Below, piece by piece: positions 7,942 to 16,033 of a DNA stretch of 32,315 nt (positions within the stretch are counted from its first letter, which is position 1; each line of letters starts with the position of its first letter). Source of the stretch: Opitutales bacterium (GTDB lineage: Bacteria; Verrucomicrobiota; Verrucomicrobiia; Opitutales; T3Sed10-336); the NCBI GenBank assembly GCA_007132315.1, contig SLOW01000259.1, positions 1 through 32,315 on the forward strand. Direction: 5' to 3'. A program made the translations under genes and the position numbers. Below the pieces are notes generated by a model. The model saw nothing but the letters and a program-made list of their open reading frames with translations. It searched no databases and was not told the DNA's origin.

Positions 7942-9402
7942 ATGAGTGAGACGTCCGCCAGTGACAACACGCATGACCTGTACGCGGTCCGCCTGGGAAA
8001 ACTCCGGGAGATGCGAGACGGAGGATTCGACCCGTTCCGGGCCGAGTTCGAACCGGCGCAAACCTCGGCGGAAGCCCTCGGGCTGTACCGCGAGGATGAA
8101 GAGAACGACGAGGTCGTATCCGTGGCCGGACGGCTGATGGTCCACCGGGTGATGGGCAAGAGCATCTTCGCCAAGATCCAGGACCGCGCCGGCCGGATCC
8201 AGCTTTACGCGAAGAAGGACGAACTCGGTGACGAGGCTTTCGCCGCGTTTAAGAAGCTCGACCTCGGCGACATCCTCGGCGCCGAAGGAACCCTGTTCAA
8301 GACCAGGACGGGCGAGATCACCGTGCGGCTGCGCGGTTTCAAGCTCCTGAGCAAGTCGCTGCGACCGCTTCCGGAAAAGTGGCACGGACTGACCGACAGC
8401 GAACGGATTTACCGCCAGCGCTACCTGGACCTGGTGATGAACGAGCAATCCCGGGAGCGATTTCGCCTCCGCAGCCGCATCATCAGGTGCATCCGGCGTT
8501 TTCTGGAGGAACGGGCGTTCATGGAGGTCGAGACGCCGGTGTTGCAATCCGTCCCCGGCGGCGCCGCCGCCCGGCCGTTTGTCACCCACTACAAGGCGTT
8601 GGGAAAGGATTTTTTCCTGCGTATCGCCCTGGAGCTTTACCTGAAACGCCTCCTGGTCGGCGGTTTTGACCGGGTGTTCGAGATCGGGAAGAACTTCCGC
8701 AACGAGGGCCTCTCCCGGCGGCACAACCCGGAATTCACCATGCTGGAGGTCTATCAGGCATACACCGATTTTCGCGGCATGATGCGCCTGGTCCGCGAGA
8801 TGATCAGCAGGATCTGCGCCGAGGTGCTCGGCACCGAGGATCTGGAACGGCCGGATGGCACCGTCATTCACCTCGGGGGCGAGTGGCGCGAAGCGCGTTA
8901 CAAGGATCTGGTCTGCGACGCCACCGGGGATCTGGACTGGTTTTCCCGCACGCGCGCGGAAAAGCTGGCGCGGGCGGGCGAGATGGGGATCGAGGTCGAT
9001 CCGGAACTGGAGGACCACGAAATCAGCAACGACGTGTTCGAGAAGCGGGTGGAGCCCACCCTGATCCAGCCGACGTTTGTCACGCACTTGCCCAAGGAGC
9101 TTTGTCCGCTGGCCAAGATCACCGCCGACGATCCCTCGACCATTGACGTGTTCGAGCTCTGCATCAACGGTCAGGAGATCGCGCCGGCCTATTCGGAGCA
9201 GAACGATCCCCTGGTGCAGCGCGAGATGTTCGAAGCCCAGGTCGGGGAGGACATTCAGAAAATGGACGAGGATTTCCTGACGGCTCTGGAACACGGCATG
9301 CCGCCCGCCGGCGGCATGGGCGTCGGCATCGACCGGCTGCTGATCATGCTGACCGGAGCGGAAAACATTCGCGACGTCATCCTCTTCCCGCAACTTCGCT
9401 AA
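7942..9402 (+). CDS. lysS: Lysyl-tRNA synthetase, class II
   Basis: This 486-residue enzyme charges tRNA-Lys with lysine. The N-terminal OB-fold anticodon domain (about 59-145) contains VSVAGRLMVHRVMGKSIFAKIQD. The catalytic domain follows, with class II motif 1 in RSRIIRCIRRFLEERAFMEVETPVL, motif 2 in VFEIGKNFRNEGLSRRHNPEFTMLE, and motif 3 in GGMGVGIDRLLIML near the C-terminus. Length and motifs are complete. The upstream gap holds the palindrome GGCAATTGCC (7906-7915) and a possible -10 hexamer TAGGCT (7927-7932), only 9 nt from the ATG. No Shine-Dalgarno sequence is visible, so the message may have a very short leader. The permease gene starts 26 nt after the stop, suggesting an operon with the lol genes. 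Confidence 0.97.
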   Translation: MSETSASDNTHDLYAVRLGKLREMRDGGFDPFRAEFEPAQTSAEALGLYREDEENDEVVSVAGRLMVHRVMGKSIFAKIQDRAGRIQLYAKKDELGDEAFAAFKKLDLGDILGAEGTLFKTRTGEITVRLRGFKLLSKSLRPLPEKWHGLTDSERIYRQRYLDLVMNEQSRERFRLRSRIIRCIRRFLEERAFMEVETPVLQSVPGGAAARPFVTHYKALGKDFFLRIALELYLKRLLVGGFDRVFEIGKNFRNEGLSRRHNPEFTMLEVYQAYTDFRGMMRLVREMISRICAEVLGTEDLERPDGTVIHLGGEWREARYKDLVCDATGDLDWFSRTRAEKLARAGEMGIEVDPELEDHEISNDVFEKRVEPTLIQPTFVTHLPKELCPLAKITADDPSTIDVFELCINGQEIAPAYSEQNDPLVQREMFEAQVGEDIQKMDEDFLTALEHGMPPAGGMGVGIDRLLIMLTGAENIRDVILFPQLR

Positions 9403-9428
9403 GCTTGGACCGGTCTCTCGAATACGTG

Positions 9429-10664
9429 ATGCCGTGGTACCTTTATCTCGCCTTTAAGCAGTTGTTTCCCTCGGGGAAATGGATCTCGTTTTTTGCGGTG
9501 ATGTCGGCGTGCGGGGTGACGCTCGGCGTGATGCTCCTGATCATCGTGCAGAGCGTGATGAACGGTTTCGGCGAGGAACTGCGCGGCAAAATCGTCGATA
9601 CCGGTGGACACATTCGCGTGGTTTCGACCGAAGGCGACATCCTGCACGACTACGAACCCATGCTGGAATGGATGGAGGCGTTCGACGCCGTGAGCGCGGC
9701 CACCCCACACGCCGAGGGGATCGTGATGGTCCAGAGCGACCGGCGGCCCTCGTTGCCGTTGGTGCGCGGCATCGATCCGATGCGCGAGAGCGGGGTGATC
9801 AACCTGAAGGATTACCTGATCGCCGGTTCCTTCGACCATCTCTACGACGACGGCGTGTTTATCAGTTCCGGCCTGGCTTCGTCGTTGGGCGCGCGCGTGG
9901 GCTCGATCATCGAGGTTTACACCCCGCTCATCCTGGAGCGAATCAGGCGGGACGAGATCCTGCTGCCCCGGGAGCTCGAAGTGGTGGGAATTTTCGAGAC
10001 CGGGTGGCACCAGGTGGACGAGAACACGCTGGTGGTCACGCTGCGGTTGATGCAGGATTTGTACGGCATGAACGGGGGTGTTCACGGCCTGACGCTGCGT
10101 CTGCACGACGGCCACGACGCCGACGCGGTCACGGCCGCGATCAATCGGGAACTGGGGCCGGACGTGTGGGCGGTTTCCTGGATGGACACCCATCAGGACT
10201 TTCTGTGGATCCTGCAACTGGAGAAAAACGTGCTGTTCTTTCTCCTGATCTTTATCGTGATCGTGGCGGCCTTTGCGATCACCAGTTCTCTTCTGATCAC
10301 GGTGGTGCGCAAGATCAAGGAGATCGGGCTGCTGGGAGCGCTCGGCGCCACGCCTCGGCAGATCGCGCTTTGTTTCTGTTTCCAGGGATTCTTTATCGGA
10401 GCGGTGGGCACGGTGCTGGGCATCGTTTCGGCGGTGGTGCTCCTGCATTTCCGCAACGACATCATCCACGCCTTCGCGCGCCTGACCGAGAGCGAGGAGG
10501 CGTTGCGGCGCTTCTACGAATTCGCCTACATCCCGCTGCACTACTCGACCAACGACTTTATTGTGATCATCACCTGCACCCTCGTCATTTCCACCCTGGC
10601 CGGCCTGATTCCCGCGCTGCGTGCGGCCCGGTTGCAACCGACGGAGGCGTTTCGCAATGAGTGA
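9429..10664 (+). CDS. Lipoprotein-releasing ABC transporter permease (LolC/LolE family)
   Basis: This 411-residue inner-membrane protein extracts outer-membrane lipoproteins and passes them to LolA. The architecture is the family's: a first membrane segment in WISFFAVMSACGVTLGVMLL, a periplasmic domain of about 200 residues beginning MNGFGEELRGKI, and three C-terminal membrane segments (about 259-290, 315-345 and 375-400). The conserved VRKIKEIGLLGALGAT coupling helix lies between the first two of these. The C-terminus reads IPALRAARLQPTEAFRNE, as usual. The ATG at 9429 gives MPWYLYLAFKQLFPSGK, a typical start; an earlier TTG at 9405 is less likely. The stop overlaps the lolD start by 8 nt. 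Only one permease is present, so it may work as a homodimer or with a partner elsewhere. Confidence 0.94.
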   Translation: MPWYLYLAFKQLFPSGKWISFFAVMSACGVTLGVMLLIIVQSVMNGFGEELRGKIVDTGGHIRVVSTEGDILHDYEPMLEWMEAFDAVSAATPHAEGIVMVQSDRRPSLPLVRGIDPMRESGVINLKDYLIAGSFDHLYDDGVFISSGLASSLGARVGSIIEVYTPLILERIRRDEILLPRELEVVGIFETGWHQVDENTLVVTLRLMQDLYGMNGGVHGLTLRLHDGHDADAVTAAINRELGPDVWAVSWMDTHQDFLWILQLEKNVLFFLLIFIVIVAAFAITSSLLITVVRKIKEIGLLGALGATPRQIALCFCFQGFFIGAVGTVLGIVSAVVLLHFRNDIIHAFARLTESEEALRRFYEFAYIPLHYSTNDFIVIITCTLVISTLAGLIPALRAARLQPTEAFRNE

Positions 10665-11352
10665 ACCGGTGGTGGAGGCGGACGACCTGTGGAAGGGATT
10701 TCGCAGCGGCGACAAGCGGATCGAAGTGCTCCGCGGCGTGGACCTCCGGCTCGGAGCGGGGGAGAGCGTGAGCATCCGGGGCGAATCCGGATCGGGCAAG
10801 ACGACGTTCGTGCACATCCTGGCCGGACTGGAAGCTCTGGACCGGGGCGATTTGCGCTGGCGTGGCGAAAGCCTGAAGGGACGTCGCCGGGCGAGCCTGG
10901 CGCGGGATCGGGCGCGCTTTCTGGGGATGGTGTTTCAGTCCTTCTATCTGATACCCGAGATGAACGCTCTCGACAACGTGCTGATGGCGCGGCGCATGCT
11001 CGGCACGCCTGACCGGACCTCCCGGGAACGCGCCCGGGAAATGATGGAACGGGTCGGTTTGGGCGAGCGGATGGACCACCTGCCGAGCCAGTTGTCGGGG
11101 GGCGAGAAGCAGCGCGTCGGTGTCGCCCGGGCCCTGGTGAACGAACCCGCCGTCATCCTCGCGGACGAACCCACCGGCAATCTCGACGAGCTTACCGGCA
11201 ACGCGATTCTGGATCTCCTGCTCTCCGTGTGCCGCGAACAGGACACCGCGCTCGTGCTGGTCACACACAACAAGGAGCACGCCCGGCGGACTGACCGCGG
11301 GTTTTTGCTGAAGCTGGGCCGCTTTGAGGAACCCGGCGAAAACGGTCAGTAA
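10657..11352 (+). CDS. lolD: Lipoprotein-releasing ABC transporter ATPase
   Basis: This 231-residue ATPase powers the LolC/E-type permease encoded just upstream, whose 3' end it overlaps by 8 nt (translational coupling is likely). All ABC motifs are present: Walker A GESGSGKTT (about 43-51), Q-loop MVFQSFYLIPEMNALDNV, signature LSGGEKQRV, Walker B VILADEPTGNLDE, and the switch histidine in LVTHNKEHA. The length is typical for LolD and MacB-type ATPases. Assignment as LolD rather than another MacB-type ATPase rests on the adjacent LolC/E permease. Confidence 0.94.
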   Translation: MSEPVVEADDLWKGFRSGDKRIEVLRGVDLRLGAGESVSIRGESGSGKTTFVHILAGLEALDRGDLRWRGESLKGRRRASLARDRARFLGMVFQSFYLIPEMNALDNVLMARRMLGTPDRTSRERAREMMERVGLGERMDHLPSQLSGGEKQRVGVARALVNEPAVILADEPTGNLDELTGNAILDLLLSVCREQDTALVLVTHNKEHARRTDRGFLLKLGRFEEPGENGQ

Positions 11353-11402
11353 AGGTTTGCCAGAGAGAGACTCCGGAGGTTTGAATTGGGTTTGTCCCGA
11401 TT

Positions 11403-12338
11403 ATGACTGAGGTGAAAGGCAAGCGAATCCGTTGCGGGGTGGCCGGGGTGGGGTACCTCGGCCGTCATCACGCCCGCGTGTATCACGAACTGACCGCGTG
11501 TGAGCTGGCGGGGGTGTACGATGTGGACGCGGATCGCGCCCGGGAGGTCGCCGACCAATACGGCTGCGCCGCGTTCGCATCGATCGGCGAACTCGGGGCC
11601 GCCTGCGAGGCCGTCAGCATCGTGGTGCCTACTGATGTCCATTGTGAGGTGGCCCTGCCCCTGATGGAGGCCGGGTGTCACGTCTTGGTGGAGAAGCCGC
11701 TCTGTTACGGCCTCGAAGAGGCCGAACGCATCCTGGAGGCCGCCCAGCGGAACGATCGGTTGATTCAAGTCGGACACATCGAGCATTTCAATCCGGTGAT
11801 GGGCTACCTGGAAAATGAGGTGGATCGCCCACGCTTCATCACGGCCGACCGTCTGGCGCCGTTTCAACCCCGCGGGACCGAAGTCGGGGTGGTGCTCGAT
11901 CTGATGATTCACGACATCGGGATCATTCTCCAACTGGTGAAATCCCCGGTGGAGCGGGTCGAGAGCGTGGGCGTGAACGTGTTGTCGCCTACCGAAGATA
12001 TCGCGAACGCGCGGATCCGCTTCGAAAGTGGTTGTGTGGCGAACCTGAACGCCAGCCGGGTGAGTCTCAAGAAGCTCCGGGAGATCCGGATCTTCCAGCC
12101 CTCGGCCTACCTGAGCCTCGATTTCATGAACCAGGCCGGCCACCTGATCAAGAAAGAGGGAACCGAACTGCGCAAGGAGGAGATTCCTCTGGAACGGGAG
12201 GAACCCTTGAAACTGGAATTGCTGTCCTTCGTCAACAGCATCACCGGATCCAGCCTTCCCAAAGTCGGCGGCGCCCTCGGAAAATCGGCTTTGGAACTGG
12301 CGATCAGGATCAGCGAACAAATCCGCCGGGCCGACTGA
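11403..12338 (+). CDS. Gfo/Idh/MocA oxidoreductase, possible UDP-GlcNAc 3-dehydrogenase (GnnA-like)
   Basis: This 311-residue NAD-dependent oxidoreductase has the Rossmann motif CGVAGVGYLGRHHARVYHE (11-29) and the family EKP motif in HVLVEKPL (E97-K98-P99). GHIEHFNPV (124-132) and LDLMIHDIGIIL (near 165) form the probable active site. It sits directly upstream of lpxB (41-bp gap) and 50 bp after lolD. Homologues beside lpx genes include GnnA, which oxidises carbon 3 of UDP-GlcNAc so that the GnnB aminotransferase can make a 3-amino sugar for lipid A. No gnnB is present in this window, so the lipid A role is inferred from position only. Confidence 0.87.
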   Translation: MTEVKGKRIRCGVAGVGYLGRHHARVYHELTACELAGVYDVDADRAREVADQYGCAAFASIGELGAACEAVSIVVPTDVHCEVALPLMEAGCHVLVEKPLCYGLEEAERILEAAQRNDRLIQVGHIEHFNPVMGYLENEVDRPRFITADRLAPFQPRGTEVGVVLDLMIHDIGIILQLVKSPVERVESVGVNVLSPTEDIANARIRFESGCVANLNASRVSLKKLREIRIFQPSAYLSLDFMNQAGHLIKKEGTELRKEEIPLEREEPLKLELLSFVNSITGSSLPKVGGALGKSALELAIRISEQIRRAD

Positions 12339-12379
12339 ACCCGCACCCCGAATCGAACAGCGAAACTTGTTTCAGGCAT

Positions 12380-13591
12380 ATGTCTTCCTCGTTCGCTCTC
12401 CCCCCCTCATTTCCTCCCCCTTACGGGGGCGGGCGGCCCGACTTGCTCGTGGTGGCCGGCGAGCACTCTGGTGATCAGCACGCCGCCGTGGCCGTGCGCC
12501 GGTTGATGGAGCGCGATTCCGAGTTGCGTGTCGCGGCACTCGGCGGAGCCGCTCTGCGCGAGACCGGAGCCACGTTCCTCTACGATATGACCCAGTCCTC
12601 GGTGGTCGGTGTATTCGAAGTGCTGAGACATCTCGGTTTTTTTCGCGCCCTCTTCAAGCGCATCCTTGACTGGATCGAGGAGCACCGACCGCGGGCAGTC
12701 TGTTTCGTGGACAATCCGGGTCTCAATCTGCGCCTCTGTGAAGCGCTTTACCGGCGCGGACTCGCCGGGAAGGCGGGCGGCGACGTCCGGTTGCTTTATT
12801 ACATCGGCCCCCAGGTCTGGGCCTGGAAAAAACAGCGGCGCTTCAAGATGGCCCGCTGCGTGGACGCGCTGGCGGTGATTTTCCCTTTTGAAATCGATAC
12901 CTACCGGGACACCGACCTGGAAGTCAGTTTTGTCGGCCATCCGTATCTGGCGGAGGGGCACCGCCCGTTGGTCCGGTACGACCCCGACGGCTCCATCCTG
13001 CTGCTGCCCGGAAGCCGCCGCATCGCGGTGGGACGCATCCTGCCGCTTCTGTTTGACGGATTCGAACGGCTGCTGCGCGAGCGGCCCGACGAGCGCGCGA
13101 CCGTGATCACACCCGATCCCGAGGTGCGCGCCGTGGTCGAGCGCGAACTGGGTAAACGGCCGGCGTTGAAGGACAAGGTCGCCCTGGCGGACAAATCGGA
13201 TCCGGTGCGGGGCAAGGCCGTCCTGACCAGTTCCGGCACCATGTCCTTGAGTTGCGCCCTGGCGGGCATCCCCGGCGCCATCGTTTACCGCGTCGCCCCG
13301 TTGACTTACTGGCTGGGCCGGATGTTGATCACGATTCCCTACCTGGGCATCTCCAATCTGCTGCTGGAGAAACCGATGTACCCCGAATACCTCCAGGGCA
13401 GGGCCACCGCCGAGCAACTGCTCCGGGAACTGTGCGAGTGCCTCGATTCGCCGGAGCGCCTGGAGGCGACCCATTGTGATACGGCCCGGCTGCGCCGGAA
13501 GCTGTCGGCTCCCGGAAGCGAAACCATCGACCGGTGGTTGGAAAAACGGATCGGCTCACCCGCGCGGCGGAACGACGGTGGAGATAATTAG
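12380..13591 (+). CDS. lpxB: Lipid-A-disaccharide synthase
   Basis: LpxB joins UDP-diacylglucosamine and lipid X to form the lipid A disaccharide at the inner face of the inner membrane. The protein has 403 residues from the ATG at 12380. Landmarks are LLVVAGEHSGDQHAA (22-36, the family GExSGD motif), CFVDNPGLNLRL, YYIGPQVWAWKKQR, FVGHPYLAE, ILLLPGSRRIAVGRILPLL, and the LTSSGTMSLSCALAGIPGAIVYR donor-binding region, which keeps the S-G-T-x-x-L-E/S-like loop. An N-terminal stretch of about 20 residues rich in proline and serine precedes the conserved core. Frame remains open upstream inside the oxidoreductase gene but carries no homology. The last codons run into a short gap before the citramalate synthase gene. 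Confidence 0.95.
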   Translation: MSSSFALPPSFPPPYGGGRPDLLVVAGEHSGDQHAAVAVRRLMERDSELRVAALGGAALRETGATFLYDMTQSSVVGVFEVLRHLGFFRALFKRILDWIEEHRPRAVCFVDNPGLNLRLCEALYRRGLAGKAGGDVRLLYYIGPQVWAWKKQRRFKMARCVDALAVIFPFEIDTYRDTDLEVSFVGHPYLAEGHRPLVRYDPDGSILLLPGSRRIAVGRILPLLFDGFERLLRERPDERATVITPDPEVRAVVERELGKRPALKDKVALADKSDPVRGKAVLTSSGTMSLSCALAGIPGAIVYRVAPLTYWLGRMLITIPYLGISNLLLEKPMYPEYLQGRATAEQLLRELCECLDSPERLEATHCDTARLRRKLSAPGSETIDRWLEKRIGSPARRNDGGDN

Positions 13592-13633
13592 TATTGTGAA
13601 TTGCGCGAACGATGGCGTAATGCTGGTCTTTTG

Positions 13634-13659
13634 GCGCGGCGTAGATGTGTTCGCCGCGC
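13634..13659 (+). promoter_or_regulatory. Hairpin in the cimA leader
   Basis: GCGCGGCG (13634-13641) and CGCCGCGC (13652-13659) form an 8-bp GC-rich stem with a 10-nt loop, ending 31 nt before the citramalate synthase start codon. No T-run follows, so it is not an obvious terminator. It lies within a short reading frame (GTG at 13596) whose stop overlaps the cimA ATG. Confidence 0.4.
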
Positions 13660-13690
13660 GGCCATCATCAAGGAAGGATCCACAAGCACC

Positions 13691-15310
13691 ATGAGCGGCG
13701 ACAACTCCGTTATCATCTACGACACCACTCTGCGCGACGGCACCCAGGGAGAAGGGATTTCCTTTTCCGTGGCCGACAAGATCCGGATTACCGAAAAACT
13801 CGACCATTTCGGGGTCGATTACGTGGAGGGCGGTTGGCCGGGTTCCAACCCGCGCGATATGGCTTACTTCGAGGGCGTTCGGTCGCTCCGGCTCAAACAC
13901 GCCAAAGTGGCCGCCTTTGGTTCCACGCGTCGCGCCAACGTTGCGGCGAGCGAGGACGCCCAGCTCAAGCTGCTGCTCGATGCCGGGACGGAGGTCGTGA
14001 CCCTCTTCGGCAAGAGCTGGATCTTGCACGTGACCGAGGTCCTCCGCACCACGCCGGAGGAAAACCTCGCCATGATCGAGGACTCCGTGCGGCACCTGGT
14101 GGAGAACGGACGCGAGGTCGTGTACGACGCCGAACACTTTTACGACGGTTATGTGGAGGATGTCGACTATGCTCTGAAAACCCTGGAAGCCGCCGTCCGC
14201 GGTGGCGCCTCCTGGCTGGTGCTCTGTGATACCAACGGGGGAAAGTTGGTGGATGAACTCGCGCGGATCACCGGTGAGGTCGTGCGCCGGTTCCCGGAGA
14301 GCCGGGTGGGCGTCCACACCCACAACGACTCCGGCCTCGGAGTGGCCACGTCGCTGGCCGGCATCGAAGCCGGAGCCAGGATGGTGCAGGGGACGATGAA
14401 CGGCTACGGGGAGAGGACCGGAAACGCGAACCTGACCAGTGTCATTCCCAATCTCGCGCTCAAGATGGGCCGCGTGCTCCATTGCGGTTCCCACCTCGCT
14501 GAGCTGCGGGAGTTGTCCCTCTTTCTCGACGAACTCGCCAATATCCGCGCCAACATCAAGGAACCGTTCGTGGGTTCTTCGGCCTTCGCGCACAAGGGAG
14601 GCGTGCATGCCAACGCCGCCCAGAAAGTCGCGCGCAGCTACGAGCACATGGACCCCGCCCTGGTGGGCAACCGGCAACGGGTGCTGATATCGGATATGTC
14701 CGGTCGCAGCAGTTTCATGATGAAGGCCAAGGAACTGGGCGTTCATCTCGACGAGAACGAAGCCGATATCAAACCGATGCTCGACGAACTCAAGCAGCTC
14801 GAGTTTCGCGGCTACGAGTACGAAGCGGCGGATGCCTCCTTTCAACTGCTTCTGTCGAAATGGCTGAAACGGCAGCAGGACTTTTTCGTTCTCAAAGGGT
14901 ATCGCGTGATCGTGGAAATGCGCGGCGGCGAGGATACGCTGATCGCGGAGGCGACGGTAAAGATCGAAGTCCACGGCGAGAGCGTCCACACCGTGGCGGA
15001 ATCGACCGGACCGGTGGACGCTCTCGACCAGGCGCTGCGCCGGGCGCTGGAACGTTTTTATCCCCAGATCAAATCGGTCGAGCTGCGCGACTTCAAGGTT
15101 CGCATCCTCGAGAGCGGCAGCGGCGCTCATTCGCGTATCCGCGTGCTGATCGAGTCCAGCGACGGCGAGGAGATCTGGGGGACGGTCGGGGTGAGCGACA
15201 ACATCATCGAAGCGAGCTGGGAAGCCCTGCGCGATTCGGTGGAGTACAAATTACTCAGAACAAGCAACCCGTCGGACTTGGGCGGCAGTCAATGCCCGAC
15301 AAACGCCTAG
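13691..15310 (+). CDS. cimA: (R)-citramalate synthase
   Basis: This 539-residue enzyme of the isopropylmalate/homocitrate synthase superfamily condenses acetyl-CoA with pyruvate to citramalate, the entry to the threonine-independent isoleucine route. The N-terminal catalytic barrel starts IIYDTTLRDGTQGEGISFS (8-26), with metal ligands expected in DTTLRDG and in VGVHTHNDSGLG. SSAFAHKGGVHANA marks the linker region. The C-terminal part (about 400-520), with ILESGSGAHSRIRVLIESSDG, is the LeuA-type allosteric/dimer domain. The GEGISFSVADKIRI and VEGGWPGSNPRD segments fit the CimA branch better than 2-isopropylmalate synthase. The start is ATG 13691, preceded by AAGGA at 13674-13678. An imperfect stem (15318-15345) followed by TTTT lies just after the stop. 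Confidence 0.93.
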   Translation: MSGDNSVIIYDTTLRDGTQGEGISFSVADKIRITEKLDHFGVDYVEGGWPGSNPRDMAYFEGVRSLRLKHAKVAAFGSTRRANVAASEDAQLKLLLDAGTEVVTLFGKSWILHVTEVLRTTPEENLAMIEDSVRHLVENGREVVYDAEHFYDGYVEDVDYALKTLEAAVRGGASWLVLCDTNGGKLVDELARITGEVVRRFPESRVGVHTHNDSGLGVATSLAGIEAGARMVQGTMNGYGERTGNANLTSVIPNLALKMGRVLHCGSHLAELRELSLFLDELANIRANIKEPFVGSSAFAHKGGVHANAAQKVARSYEHMDPALVGNRQRVLISDMSGRSSFMMKAKELGVHLDENEADIKPMLDELKQLEFRGYEYEAADASFQLLLSKWLKRQQDFFVLKGYRVIVEMRGGEDTLIAEATVKIEVHGESVHTVAESTGPVDALDQALRRALERFYPQIKSVELRDFKVRILESGSGAHSRIRVLIESSDGEEIWGTVGVSDNIIEASWEALRDSVEYKLLRTSNPSDLGGSQCPTNA

Positions 15311-15317
15311 CCGGCCG

Positions 15318-15351
15318 CGGGCGGGATTGCGTTTGAAACCGCCCGAGTTTT
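15318..15351 (+). terminator. Possible weak terminator after cimA
   Basis: CGGGCGG (15318-15324) pairs with CCGCCCG (15339-15345) across a 14-nt loop and is followed by AGTTTT. The loop is long and the T-run short, so termination may be partial. Confidence 0.4.
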
Positions 15352-15369
15352 CCTCATGCTGAGGGTTTT

Positions 15370-16002
15370 ATGCGAATTGACGTTTTGCCTGCGGGGCCCA
15401 TTGAAACCAACGCTTTCCTGATCACGGCGCCGTCCGGCGAAGCGTTGCTCATCGACGCGCCCCCCGACTTGGCCGAGGTTCTGCCCGGCGTGCTGGAACA
15501 ACGCGGGGCGCGTTTGACCGCCATCCTGGTGACCCATGGCCACTGGGATCACATCGCCGATCTGGGACGCCTGCAGGGTGACGGGATCACCGTGATCGCG
15601 CATCCGGGCGACCGCGACTGGATCGAACATCCCGAGGTGATGGCGGACTTCATGCCACCCGGGGTGCGGGTGGCACAGGGGAAGGTGGCCCGCTGGGTGG
15701 AGGACGGGGAAAACTGGGAATGGGCCGGCCAGACGATCGAAACACGCCACGTACCCGGTCACGCGCCGGGCAACGTGCTGTATTACTTTCCCGTTCTGCA
15801 GGCGGCGTTTGTCGGGGACGCCCTGTTCAGCGGGGGTGTCGGCCGCTTCGATCTGCCGGGGGGGGATTGGAACACGTTGGAGGCGTCGATCAAGCGACAG
15901 ATTTACACGCTTCCGAATGAAACCGCGGTTTACCCAGGTCACGGCCCGGTTACGACGGTCGGTGCCGAAAAGAAGACCAATCCTTTCGTAAGAGCGGATT
16001 AG
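15370..16002 (+). CDS. Metallo-beta-lactamase-fold hydrolase (glyoxalase II-like)
   Basis: This 210-residue cytoplasmic hydrolase has the complete binuclear metal site of the superfamily: THGHWDH (H56, H58, D60, H61), H131 in VPGHAPGN, D150 in FVGDALFSGGVGR, and H191 in YPGHGPVT. The arrangement matches the short glyoxalase II-like subgroup of YcbL type rather than RNases or true lactamases. The physiological thioester or other substrate cannot be told from sequence. The GAGGG that could serve as ribosome-binding site lies in a small hairpin (15352-15364) immediately before the start. It stands between cimA and ribD in the same direction. Confidence 0.92.
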   Translation: MRIDVLPAGPIETNAFLITAPSGEALLIDAPPDLAEVLPGVLEQRGARLTAILVTHGHWDHIADLGRLQGDGITVIAHPGDRDWIEHPEVMADFMPPGVRVAQGKVARWVEDGENWEWAGQTIETRHVPGHAPGNVLYYFPVLQAAFVGDALFSGGVGRFDLPGGDWNTLEASIKRQIYTLPNETAVYPGHGPVTTVGAEKKTNPFVRAD

Positions 16003-16033
16003 CCATCAAAACCAGTTGCCGGATTGCACGACA

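Noticed and set aside
6748..9393. An 881-codon open frame on the minus strand opposite the kinase-like gene and lysS
   Set aside because: It mirrors two well-supported plus-strand genes. Long antisense frames arise from GC-rich third codon positions, and its translation has no recognisable domain.
13556..15130. A 524-codon minus-strand frame opposite cimA
   Set aside because: The plus-strand gene shows all CimA motifs. The antisense translation is low-complexity, rich in H, R and V, as expected of a shadow frame.
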